A DNA stretch of 64,000 nt, taken from Bacteroidota bacterium (GTDB lineage Bacteria > Bacteroidota > Bacteroidia > Bacteroidales > CAIXZF01). Each line of letters starts with the position of its first letter. The stretch's first letter is position 1. Positions 56,040 through 63,868 of this stretch are shown piece after piece. The position numbers and the translations under genes are program-made. A model generated the notes under the pieces. That model did no database searches and was not told the origin of the DNA. It was given only the letters and a program-made list of their open reading frames with translations. Where the stretch lies: the NCBI GenBank assembly GCA_022709385.1, contig JAKLIX010000001.1:62001-126000 (forward strand), given 5' to 3'.

Positions 56040-56565
56040 TTGTTCCTATGTTTCACTTTATGATCCAATGCCTGCCTGTCGACAAAAAGATATGTCCGGG
56101 TGTTTATGAGCCCCGGTTCGTTTTCGACAAACATGAACATTTCATAATAATATTTAATTAATAAGAATTTTATATGGTTATTATAGTATCCTGTTCATAT
56201 GGTTAAAAACTTTTTCCGGAAAGTTATCCCCTCCAATGAACAAGGGAATGAACAGTTTATTATTCATTTGAGTGCTCATTTTTAAAATATTGACGTTTTA
56301 TTGACAAGTTGTTAATAAGGCTTTGTGAATAAAAATGAAAAGAAGAAATGTTAACAGCATGTTCATTGTGAGTTGAAAAAAAGGACCAAAAAAATATCAA
56401 CAGTCATTTTGCCCTATTATGGCGGATTTATCAACAAAGATACAGACTTATGAACAAGTGATGGGTGAATAAGTTTAATTTATTGAATATCAATAATATA
56501 GTTTTATAATTTTGAAATTATGCGGACAGACGGATGGCAGGCGGCTCGTTCTGGCTAAATTGTCA

Positions 56566-56573
56566 TAACTTTG
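56566..56573 (+). promoter_or_regulatory. -7 box for rpiB
   Basis: TAACTTTG fits TAnnTTTG. Transcription would start near 56580, so the whole repeat copy A would be the rpiB 5' leader. No TTTG at -33. Confidence 0.4.
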
Positions 56574-56577
56574 TTAA

Positions 56578-56674
56578 ACCGAAAGACCACAGAAATGCGA
56601 AAAAAGTGTTTCCAGAGTCATCGGTATAAAGAATCTTAGTGAAAATTGCTTCGCATTTTCACTAAGATTCAGTA
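56578..56674 (-). repeat. Interspersed intergenic element, copy A (complete, inverted)
   Basis: Opposite orientation to copy B. Contains a near-perfect 40-base hairpin (56631-56670) with 16-bp arms GAATCTTAGTGAAAAT / ATTTTCACTAAGATTC and core TGCTTCGC, and the ~53-bp unit (56578-56630) whose ends read ACCGA and TCGGTAT. It is the best preserved copy and lies in the 5' region of rpiB. Confidence 0.75.
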
Positions 56675-56692
56675 TAATGTAAACTGAATGTT

Positions 56693-57145
56693 ATGAATGA
56701 AACGGGCTTATCAGTGGTGATCGGTTCAGATCATGCGGGTTTTGAGATGAAGCAACATTTGATCATGACATACGGACAGCGATCGTACCGTTTTACGGAT
56801 AAAGGGGCTTTTTCAGGTGAAAGTGTTGATTATCCGGATTTTGCAAGAGAAGTATGTGAACATTTCCTGTTTGGCGGCTTTGATTATGGTGTATTGATCT
56901 GCGGTTCGGGCAATGGTATGGTAATGTCGGCCAACAGATATAAAGGGATCAGGGCCGCATTATGCTGGTCGGAAGAAATTGCCAGGCTGGCCAGGTTACA
57001 CAATAATGCCAATATTTTGGTTCTGCCGGGTAGGTTTCTGACAAAAGATGAGGCGGAAAAGATTTTTAAAGTGTTTATGATCACAAATTTTGAAGGCGGA
57101 AGGCATGTCAGAAGGGTGGAAAAGATGGATTTACTGAATCATTAA
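56693..57145 (+). CDS. rpiB: Ribose-5-phosphate isomerase B (RpiB/LacAB family)
   Basis: 150 residues. Interconverts ribose 5-phosphate and ribulose 5-phosphate in the pentose phosphate pathway. Seen: VVIGSDHAGFEMKQHL at the start, YPDFAREV, catalytic-loop CGSGNGMVMSANRYKGIRAAL, and HNNANILVLPGRFL. The Bacteroidota form of the family has CGSGNG rather than CGTGIG. It is followed after 9 bp by the LutB-like gene. Its leader contains the complete copy A of the intergenic repeat. Confidence 0.93.
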   Translation: MNETGLSVVIGSDHAGFEMKQHLIMTYGQRSYRFTDKGAFSGESVDYPDFAREVCEHFLFGGFDYGVLICGSGNGMVMSANRYKGIRAALCWSEEIARLARLHNNANILVLPGRFLTKDEAEKIFKVFMITNFEGGRHVRRVEKMDLLNH

Positions 57146-57154
57146 GAGCGCATC

Positions 57155-58543
57155 ATGTCCGAATTATCCAATATTTTCCTTGAAGAATCTGAAAATAAGG
57201 CATTTGATAAGGATCACCGGAAAAAGATCCTTTTCAATATTGCCAGATACGATCAGGCAGTTTTACAAGGGAAAAAGCAATATCAGGATTTGGATCTTGC
57301 AAGGGAAAGAGCTGCATTTATCCGGCATAAGGTGATCAATGAGCTCGATAAATATCTTGCAGAATTTGAAGCGAATTTTGAAAGTCACGGGGGTAGGGTA
57401 TTGTGGGCTCAGGATGAAAAGGAAGCTTTGCGGGAGATATACAGGATATTGAGGCGTCATGATGCAAAACTGGTAGTCAAATCGAAATCGATGACTACCG
57501 AGGAAGTGGAGTTGAATGATTTTCTGAAGAAACATAAAATTGAGGCAGTTGAAACCGATCTGGGCGAATTCATCGTGCAGACGGCAGGAGAGAAACCCTA
57601 TCATATTGTCACTCCCGCAATGCATAAGTCCCGGGAAGATGTGGCGGAGCTGTTCAACGCACGTTTCGGCACCCCGCTCGACGATCCACCTGAGAAGATC
57701 ACGGCTTACGTAAGAGAGCTCTTACGCGATAAGTTCATACGGGCCGATGCAGGTATCAGCGGAGCAAATTTTCTGATTGCCGATACAGGTGCGGTGGCAT
57801 TAACTGAAAATGAAGGCAATGCCTTGATGTCGGTTTCTTTCCCACGGGTACATATCGTGCTTGCCGGTATCGATAAGGTTGTACCATCGGTAAAGGATCT
57901 TGATTTACTCTGGCCATTGCTTGCCACGCACGGTACCGGTCAGAAACTCACGGTTTACAATTCGCTGATCAGTGGTCCGCGCCAGGAGGGAGAAACCGAC
58001 GGTCCGTCGGAAATGTATGTGATCCTGCTGGACAACGGTAGAACCAATGTACTTGAAGAGACCGAGCAAAGAAGGGCTTTATCCTGCATTCACTGCGGGG
58101 CTTGTCTGAATGCCTGTCCGGTTTACCGGAACATCGGGGGACATACGTACCAGTCAGCATACAGCGGTCCGATCGGGGCGATCATCACCCCGCAGATGTT
58201 CGGCATGAAGGAATACAAGCACCTGAGTTTTGCATCTTCGCTTTGCGGTAAGTGTACCGAGGTTTGTCCGGTGAAGATCAACCTGCATGAACTCCTGCTG
58301 TACAATAGGAGAGACATGGTAAAGAGCGGGTATACGAAAAGTTCGGAACGCTTTGCCATGTGGACGGCCAGAAAGGTGTTCACCCGGCGCAGGCGGATGG
58401 ATTATGGCGGTGCCCGCATGAGAAATTACGTATTACGGAAATTTTTTGCCAAAAGCTGGGGTCCGAGAAGGGAGTTACCCCAGGTTCCGGTGAAGAGTTT
58501 TAAACAATTGTGGGAGGAAAAAAGGGGTATTTTTCCGAAATAA
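57155..58543 (+). CDS. LutB-like LUD-domain iron-sulfur protein
   Basis: 462 residues. N-terminal LUD domain (~60-300; KSMTTEEVELNDFLKKH, GISGANFLIADTGAVALTENEGNA), then two [4Fe-4S] ferredoxin-type motifs CIHCGACLNACPVY (~311) and CGKCTEVCPVK (~362), and a C-terminal tail. In LutABC this subunit is part of L-lactate oxidation; LutA and LutC genes are not adjacent, so the partners are elsewhere or it has another role. It sits 9 bp after rpiB, an unusual neighbour, and ends one base from the convergent FN3K gene. Confidence 0.92.
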   Translation: MSELSNIFLEESENKAFDKDHRKKILFNIARYDQAVLQGKKQYQDLDLARERAAFIRHKVINELDKYLAEFEANFESHGGRVLWAQDEKEALREIYRILRRHDAKLVVKSKSMTTEEVELNDFLKKHKIEAVETDLGEFIVQTAGEKPYHIVTPAMHKSREDVAELFNARFGTPLDDPPEKITAYVRELLRDKFIRADAGISGANFLIADTGAVALTENEGNALMSVSFPRVHIVLAGIDKVVPSVKDLDLLWPLLATHGTGQKLTVYNSLISGPRQEGETDGPSEMYVILLDNGRTNVLEETEQRRALSCIHCGACLNACPVYRNIGGHTYQSAYSGPIGAIITPQMFGMKEYKHLSFASSLCGKCTEVCPVKINLHELLLYNRRDMVKSGYTKSSERFAMWTARKVFTRRRRMDYGGARMRNYVLRKFFAKSWGPRRELPQVPVKSFKQLWEEKRGIFPK

Positions 58544-58544
58544 T

Positions 58545-59429
58545 TCAAAACGTACTGACAATAGAAGCGACGAAGCGGATGTATCCCCCTCCGAAGAGGT
58601 TCACATGAACAAGCAGGGGATAAAGCTTATGGATATCCATCCTTTCTTTCCATCCGCTTTCAAGAGGATATGCTCCTTGATAGGCATCATAGAAACTTTC
58701 TGAAAATCCGCCAAACAACAGGCTCATGGCCAGGTCGGCCTCTCTGTGACCGTAATGGACGGCCGGGTCTATCAGGCAGGCTGAACCGTCCGGGGCTGTC
58801 ATGTAGTTTCCGTTCCAGAGATCTCCGTGGATGAGGGCCGGTGGCTCCTGTGGAATCAGGGATGGTAAAAGGCGGTAAAGCTTTTCAAATTGCCTGAGCA
58901 GTGGTGCGCCGGCAGCACCGCTGTCTGCAGCCTGCTTCAGCTGAGGCTCCAGCCTTTCAGTGATAAAAAAGTCTGTCCAGGAGTCATGAAAGCGGTTTGA
59001 CTGCGGCAGGGAACCGATGTAATTGTCGTGGTCAAGGCCATAGGAAGAAGCCGTATTGCGATGCAGGCGGGCCAGTTTCATCCCGAAATCCTCCCAGAAG
59101 GACGAATGGCTCTTACCAGTCCCGATGAACTCCATAATAATATAGGTGTACCGGCCGGCAGTGGACGCAAGGATGGGACGGGGAACCCTCAGCGTGTTCG
59201 TTTTCTCAAGCACTTCAAGTCCGCGGACTTCAGCTTCAAACATACCCGGATACAGGCCTGCGTGATTGAATTTGATGAAATAGCTGTTGTCCTCAGTGTC
59301 CACCCGGTATGCCTGGTTGATGCATCCTCCGGAGAGCGGGGTGCTTCGCCTGACACTAAAGGGAGCCGGGAACAGCATTAAGGCGATGGATTCCTGTATT
59401 TCAGAAGGGATCATGTCGGGCATTTTCAT
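58545..59429 (-). CDS. Fructosamine/ketosamine kinase family protein
   Basis: 294 residues of the aminoglycoside-phosphotransferase-like fold. Seen: LSGGCINQAYRV, the nucleotide-binding loop, GLDHDNYIGSLPQSN (the FN3K signature), catalytic HGDLWNGNY (201-209) and the Mg-binding LIDPAVHYGHREADLAM. Family members phosphorylate fructosamines on glycated proteins or small molecules so that they decompose. Start overlaps the stop of the ThpR gene, so the pair is cotranslated; no known pathway links them. Confidence 0.92.
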   Translation of the reverse strand: MKMPDMIPSEIQESIALMLFPAPFSVRRSTPLSGGCINQAYRVDTEDNSYFIKFNHAGLYPGMFEAEVRGLEVLEKTNTLRVPRPILASTAGRYTYIIMEFIGTGKSHSSFWEDFGMKLARLHRNTASSYGLDHDNYIGSLPQSNRFHDSWTDFFITERLEPQLKQAADSGAAGAPLLRQFEKLYRLLPSLIPQEPPALIHGDLWNGNYMTAPDGSACLIDPAVHYGHREADLAMSLLFGGFSESFYDAYQGAYPLESGWKERMDIHKLYPLLVHVNLFGGGYIRFVASIVSTF

Positions 59430-59998
59430 GTTTGGAAAGAAGTATCTTGAAAATCAAAGCGGTACAATGCTTCATAATGCGGCCCGGCCGGGGTCAGATG
59501 ACTCCGGTAAAGCGTGAAACCTGTGGCGGTGCATTCCTGGAATACCATATTGCTGAATGTTTTCAGGATGTTTCTGAGCTGTGTGGCATCGACGGCTTGT
59601 TTGATGCGTCCGATGGTCAGATGGGGTGTAAAAGCTGCCGCTTCCTGCTTGCTTTCTTTGTCATTGAATACATTGCTGATTCGTTTATGAAGGATCATCA
59701 TGGGTTCAGGCAGCTGCAGACCCAGCCATATCACGGTAGGATTACGTGCTTTGCCAAAGGTTCCGCAATCTTTCACCAGGAATGTAAAGGGAGGAATTTC
59801 CGCCGCTGCCTTCAGCATTTCGTTTCTGATGAAGGGCAGATCTGATTCATCCGTTTCGCCGAGAAACCAAAGTGTCACATGGAGATTATGGTTTTCCACC
59901 CATTTGATCCTCTCATGCTTCAATTCCTGCTGTATGGCCTGCATTACTGCCAGCAGGGTGGCTTCTGGTTCTATCCTGATAGCGAGGAAAAGTCGCAT
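59426..59998 (-). CDS. thpR: RNA 2',3'-cyclic phosphodiesterase ThpR
   Basis: 190-residue 2H-phosphoesterase. Two catalytic HxT motifs are seen: HVTL (His40) and HLTI (His126), in the expected 2H arrangement with the start MRLFLAIRIEPE and GFTLYRSHLTPAGPHYEAL at the end. Opens 2',3'-cyclic phosphates on RNA. First gene of a two-gene unit with FN3K (ATGA overlap). Transcribed away from the tRNA-Ala gene. Confidence 0.93.
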   Translation of the reverse strand: MRLFLAIRIEPEATLLAVMQAIQQELKHERIKWVENHNLHVTLWFLGETDESDLPFIRNEMLKAAAEIPPFTFLVKDCGTFGKARNPTVIWLGLQLPEPMMILHKRISNVFNDKESKQEAAAFTPHLTIGRIKQAVDATQLRNILKTFSNMVFQECTATGFTLYRSHLTPAGPHYEALYRFDFQDTSFQT

Positions 59999-60045
59999 GC
60001 CCGACTGTGGTTGAAGTTTCTCCCCCTGAGGAGGTACAGAAATTT

Positions 60046-60077
60046 TTTGTAAAGTTATAAATCCTTGTTTATCTTTG
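60046..60077 (+). promoter_or_regulatory. Promoter of tRNA-Ala
   Basis: TTTG (60046-60049), 20-bp spacer, TATCTTTG (60070-60077): exact Bacteroidetes consensus. Transcription would start near 60084, six bases before the mature tRNA. Confidence 0.8.
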
Positions 60078-60089
60078 CACCCCCTTAGC

Positions 60090-60163
60090 GGGGCGTTAGC
60101 TCAGTTGGCTAGAGCGTTAGACTGGCAGTCTAAAGGTCAGGGGTTCGACTCCCCTACGCTCCA
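60090..60163 (+). tRNA. tRNA-Ala (anticodon GGC)
   Basis: 74-nt cloverleaf: acceptor GGGGCGT/ACGCTCC, D arm GCTC...GAGC, anticodon stem TTAGA/TCTAA with loop CTGGCAG (anticodon GGC), T arm AGGGGTTCGACTCCCCT, discriminator A. The G3-U70 wobble pair, the alanine identity element, is present. No CCA is encoded. Confidence 0.98.
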
Positions 60164-60178
60164 CATACCATATTCCCG

Positions 60179-60209
60179 GCCTGCAAGTCCTCATTGCAGG
60201 CTTTTTTTT
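60179..60209 (+). terminator. Intrinsic terminator of tRNA-Ala
   Basis: GCCTGCA (60179-60185) / TGCAGGC (60195-60201) with a 9-base loop and eight Ts. Confidence 0.9.
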
Positions 60210-60416
60210 CGGCATTCATTCCACTTTCTCACTGCTCATTCAGAGATATACTGAATGCCCTGCAACACCTATAGTGTATTGTTTTCGCAAACCCATTCCG
60301 TGTTAGTATATATTGAGGTGAAAATGAATATGTTAATTAATTCATAAAATGGTGTTTTCCATTAACAAAGCGATCAATGCCGGGTTTCTTAGATTATAAT
60401 TTTAAATCTTTCAAAT

Positions 60417-61148
60417 ATGAAAAAGTATGTAATTCTCTCCCTTTTACTGGGGATCTTCTCTATAAACCTGATTGCCCAGAAAGCCGAACAGCCTGGTATT
60501 CCCCTGATCGGGGAAAAAGCGCCGGCTTTTACTGCGGAATCAACCAGGGGGACTATCAATTTTCCCGGTGATTACGGAAGCAAATGGAAGGTCCTTTTCA
60601 GCCATCCCGCCGATTTTACCGCAGTTTGTTCATCAGAACTCCTTGAACTTGCTCAGGTTCAAGGTGACTTCAGCAAACTGAATACCGAGCTTATCGTTAT
60701 TTCTACCGATGCGCTTGAAACACACCGGAGCTGGAAAGAATCGATCGAGACCGTGAAATACAAAAACCGGAATCCTAAACCGATTCAATTCCCTTTGGTG
60801 GCCGATGAGGACAGGAGTGTTTCAAGAATGTACGGAATGTTGCATCCTGGTTCCGGCAATACAAAAAATGTCAGGGGCGTATTTATTGTTGATCCGTCCA
60901 ACATTGTTCGCTCGGTAAATTTTTACCCTATGGAGATCGGCAGGAATATTGACGAAATTAAAAGAGCCATTGCTGCTTTGCAGGTGGCCGACAGGGAAAA
61001 AGTGATGACCCCGGCTAACTGGAATCCCGGTGAAGACGTGATGGTAAAGTCGCCTGCATCAGCGGCCGAAGCAGAAAAAGTAAGCAATGATCCTTCTTCC
61101 CCTATGTATAAAGTGAGCTGGTATATGCTCTTCAAGAAACTCATCTGA
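60417..61148 (+). CDS. Exported 1-Cys-type (Prx6-like) peroxiredoxin
   Basis: 243 residues. N-terminal signal peptide MKKYVILSLLLGIFSINLIAQ, unusual because most peroxiredoxins are cytoplasmic, then LIGEKAPAFTAESTRG, the active site SHPADFTAVCSSEL with peroxidatic Cys71, and the Prx6-family C-terminal domain (VMTPANWNPGEDVMVKSP). No second conserved cysteine is evident, so a 1-Cys mechanism with an external reductant is likely. Predicted to remove peroxides in the periplasm. Followed by an intrinsic terminator, so it is probably monocistronic, and 230 bp upstream of the exported MsrBA gene. Confidence 0.93.
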   Translation: MKKYVILSLLLGIFSINLIAQKAEQPGIPLIGEKAPAFTAESTRGTINFPGDYGSKWKVLFSHPADFTAVCSSELLELAQVQGDFSKLNTELIVISTDALETHRSWKESIETVKYKNRNPKPIQFPLVADEDRSVSRMYGMLHPGSGNTKNVRGVFIVDPSNIVRSVNFYPMEIGRNIDEIKRAIAALQVADREKVMTPANWNPGEDVMVKSPASAAEAEKVSNDPSSPMYKVSWYMLFKKLI

Positions 61149-61180
61149 TGAAATGGTTTACAGTTGAGCTGTAAGATGAA

Positions 61181-61210
61181 AGAGGCTGTCTCAAAAGGGC
61201 AGCCTCTTTT
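61181..61210 (+). terminator. Intrinsic terminator of the peroxiredoxin gene
   Basis: AGAGGCTG (61181-61188) / CAGCCTCT (61200-61207) with an 11-base loop followed by TTTTG. Confidence 0.8.
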
Positions 61211-61219
61211 GTTATATTT

Positions 61220-61269
61220 ATACCGATGACGCTGGAAACACGCATCGTATTCCTGTGTTCTTTCGGTAT
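61220..61269 (+). repeat. Interspersed intergenic element, copy C (50-bp unit only)
   Basis: Starts ATACCGA and ends TCGGTAT, matching the 52-bp unit of copies A and B over GATGACGCTGGAAACAC...TCCTGTGTTCTTTCGG, but the hairpin half is absent; a terminator hairpin stands just upstream instead. Confidence 0.65.
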
Positions 61270-61381
61270 TGTTAAACTTGTTCAGTTATTGTTTGTTCCT
61301 TTTATGATAATCAGGAACTATCATGCCCGGCTGAAGCTTAGCCGGATAATAGCCTGCCTTGTTGTTCGTTAGTGGTATCAA

Positions 61382-62335
61382 ATGAAGTCTGAATTTTTTT
61401 TCAATCTTGTCTCCGGAATGTTCTTCCTTGCCTTACAGGCATGCGGTCAGGGGACAGAATCAAATAAAACCATGAAATACAGGGAATTAACTCCGGATGA
61501 AACCTATGTGATTGTGCATAAGGGTACTGAAAGGCCTTTTTCGGGAAAGTATGAGGACTTCTGGGAAAAAGGCACCTTCAGCTGTAAAAGATGCGGGGCT
61601 GTGCTTTACCGTTCTGAAACCAAATTTGATGCACAATGTGGCTGGCCCAGTTTTGATGAGGAAATCCAGGGTGCTGTCAAACGGCAGCCTGATGCCGACG
61701 GACGCCGGACCGAAATCCTATGTGCCAATTGTGGGGGGCATCTGGGGCATGTATTTGAAGGAGAAGGATTTACCGAAAAGAACAGCCGGCATTGCGTCAA
61801 CAGCATCAGCATGGAATTTACGCCGGACGGACAAGTGCTGCCGGCGGAAAGAATAACCGATACGGCTGTTTTTGCGGGTGGTTGTTTCTGGGGTGTGGAG
61901 CATTTTCTGCAGAAAAGCAAGGGAGTGATTTCGGTGGAATCGGGCTATATGGGCGGACATAAGGAAAATCCATCCTACGAAGAGGTTTGTTCCGGAAAAA
62001 CCGGGCATTATGAAGTGGTGCAGGTGATCTTCGACCCTGCTGAAACCAGCTATGAAACCCTCGCACGCCTGTTTTTTGAGATCCACGATCCGACACAATG
62101 GGACCGCCAGGGACCCGACCGTGGTGAACAATACCGTTCGGCAGTCTTCTTCCGGAATACGGAGCAGAAAGAAATCACCGAAAGGCTGATAGCACAATTG
62201 AAAGACAAAGGTTACAATGTTGTGACGGAAGTCAGGCCTTCCGCTGTTTTCTGGAAGGCGGAGGAATATCACCAGGATTATTACAGCCATAAGGGAAGTC
62301 TTCCATACTGTCACGGATACACCCAACGTTTCTGA
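61382..62335 (+). CDS. msrBA: Exported lipoprotein MsrB-MsrA fusion (methionine sulfoxide reductase)
   Basis: 317 residues. Lipoprotein signal GMFFLALQAC (Cys21). MsrB domain ~33-155: zinc pairs CKRC (68, 71) and CANC (114, 117), catalytic Cys138 in RHCVNS. MsrA domain ~160-310: catalytic Cys168 in GGCFWGVEHF, then GYMGGHKENPSYEEV and EYHQDYYSH. Reduces both R- and S-methionine sulfoxide in proteins. The domain order B-A occurs in several Bacteroidota and pathogens. A secreted envelope location is predicted from the lipobox; if translation began at Met31 it would be cytoplasmic, but the signal looks real. Lies next to an exported peroxiredoxin. Confidence 0.94.
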   Translation: MKSEFFFNLVSGMFFLALQACGQGTESNKTMKYRELTPDETYVIVHKGTERPFSGKYEDFWEKGTFSCKRCGAVLYRSETKFDAQCGWPSFDEEIQGAVKRQPDADGRRTEILCANCGGHLGHVFEGEGFTEKNSRHCVNSISMEFTPDGQVLPAERITDTAVFAGGCFWGVEHFLQKSKGVISVESGYMGGHKENPSYEEVCSGKTGHYEVVQVIFDPAETSYETLARLFFEIHDPTQWDRQGPDRGEQYRSAVFFRNTEQKEITERLIAQLKDKGYNVVTEVRPSAVFWKAEEYHQDYYSHKGSLPYCHGYTQRF

Positions 62336-62402
62336 AACGGATTATCTGGCTGCCGGTGTAAAACCGGAGCTCAGGGTATGGGATTCATATTAAAATAATC
62401 CC

Positions 62403-62410
62403 TACCTTTG
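62403..62410 (+). promoter_or_regulatory. -7 box for ahcY
   Basis: TACCTTTG fits TAnnTTTG. No TTTG is seen 17-23 bp upstream. Transcription would start near 62417, 30 nt before the ATG. Confidence 0.45.
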
Positions 62411-62446
62411 CAGCCCTGAAATTGTAAGCAGAAAAATTGAATTATT

Positions 62447-63868
62447 ATGGATAATGTATTAATTAACAACGATTTGGATTATAAAGTACAAGATATCAGC
62501 CTGGCAGCATGGGGCCGCAAAGAGATTGAAATGGCTGAGAAAGAAATGCCGGGTTTGATGGCCCTGCGACGCAAATATGGTCAGGAAAAACCCCTGAAGG
62601 GAGCCAGGATTTCAGGCTCGCTGCATATGACCATACAAACGGCCGTGCTGATTGAAACCCTGCGGGAGCTTGGCGCTGAAGTGCGCTGGGCAAGCTGCAA
62701 TATTTTTTCCACCCAGGATCACGCAGCTGCCGCCATTGCAGTTGCAGGAACACCTGTTTTTGCCTGGAAAGGCGAAACCCTGGAAGAATACTGGTGGTGT
62801 ACGATGCAGGCTTTGAGTTTTCCGGGAGGCAAGGGGCCTAACCTCATTGTGGACGATGGCGGGGACGCTACCCTGATGGTTCACCTGGGGCATCAGTTTG
62901 AAAAGCAGCCGGAGCTGATGAAAGAACAGCCGGCCAATGCGGAGGTGGCGGCGCTGATGGGACAGCTCAGGAGTGCCTATGTTGAAGACAGCAGCAAATG
63001 GCAGCGGATGGTTGCCGAACTGAAGGGAGTATCAGAAGAAACCACGACCGGGGTGCACCGGCTCTACCAGATGATGGAAAAAGGAGAGTTGCTTTTCCCG
63101 GCCATCAACGTAAACGATTCTGTCACCAAGTCGAAATTCGACAATCTCTATGGCTGCCGCGAATCGCTTGCCGACGGCATCAAACGGGCCACCGATATCA
63201 TGATCGCAGGCAAGGTGGTTGTCATCCTGGGCTATGGCGATGTGGGCAAAGGGTCCGCGAGATCACTCAGGGTTTACGGCTCCAGGGTCATGGTGACGGA
63301 AATCGACCCGATCTGCGCGCTTCAGGCTGCCATGGAAGGCTTTGAAGTGGTCACCCTGGAGGATGCCCTGCCTCATGGCAACATCTATGTTACTGCCACC
63401 GGCAACAAGGATGTCATCACCATTGACCATATGGCCGCAATGAAAGACGAATCCATCGTCTGCAATATCGGGCATTTCGATAATGAAATCCAGGTGGAAC
63501 AGCTCAACAACTACCCCGGGATACGGAAAGTCAACATCAAGCCACAGGTGGATAAATTCATTTTCCCCGACGGGCATTGCATTTACCTGCTGGCCGAAGG
63601 CAGGCTGGTCAACCTGGGCTGCGCCACTGGACATCCTTCTTTCGTGATGAGCAACAGTTTCACCAATCAGACCCTTGCCCAGATCGACCTCTGGCAGCAT
63701 ACTTACGATATCGGTGTGTACCGCCTGCCAAAAAAACTCGACGAAGAAGTGGCCCGCCTCCACCTCAAGCACGTGGGAGTGAAACTGACCACCATGAGTC
63801 AGGAGCAGGCCGATTATATCGGTGTTCCGGTAGAAGGACCCTACAAGCCTGATCATTATCGTTACTAG
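62447..63868 (+). CDS. ahcY: Adenosylhomocysteinase (S-adenosylhomocysteine hydrolase)
   Basis: 473 residues. Splits S-adenosylhomocysteine into adenosine and homocysteine, keeping methylation running; tightly bound NAD is used. Seen: [36 protein letters not shown], the NAD-binding [17 protein letters not shown] (~257-273), [21 protein letters not shown] substrate loop, and the conserved C-terminal [10 protein letters not shown]. Length and ends agree with the family. A -7 box is upstream. No SAH riboswitch-like leader is apparent. Confidence 0.98.
   Translation: MDNVLINNDLDYKVQDISLAAWGRKEIEMAEKEMPGLMALRRKYGQEKPLKGARISGSLHMTIQTAVLIETLRELGAEVRWASCNIFSTQDHAAAAIAVAGTPVFAWKGETLEEYWWCTMQALSFPGGKGPNLIVDDGGDATLMVHLGHQFEKQPELMKEQPANAEVAALMGQLRSAYVEDSSKWQRMVAELKGVSEETTTGVHRLYQMMEKGELLFPAINVNDSVTKSKFDNLYGCRESLADGIKRATDIMIAGKVVVILGYGDVGKGSARSLRVYGSRVMVTEIDPICALQAAMEGFEVVTLEDALPHGNIYVTATGNKDVITIDHMAAMKDESIVCNIGHFDNEIQVEQLNNYPGIRKVNIKPQVDKFIFPDGHCIYLLAEGRLVNLGCATGHPSFVMSNSFTNQTLAQIDLWQHTYDIGVYRLPKKLDEEVARLHLKHVGVKLTTMSQEQADYIGVPVEGPYKPDHYRY

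Larger units (their letters stand above)
56040..56692. other. 653-bp AT-rich gene-free gap; candidate replication origin
   Basis: Largest gap in the window, at a divergent strand switch (nadA minus, rpiB plus). DnaA-box-like 9-mers: TGTGAATAA at 56324-56332 (complement TTATTCACA, exact TTATNCACA), TGTTAATAA 56310-56318, TTATCAACA 56428-56436, TTATGAACA 56448-56456, GGTGAATAA 56464-56472, with looser TTATCCCCT 56224-56232. The last three are spaced 20 and 16 bp apart. Long A/T runs flank them. The right part holds repeat copy A and a -7 box for rpiB. Confidence 0.45.
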
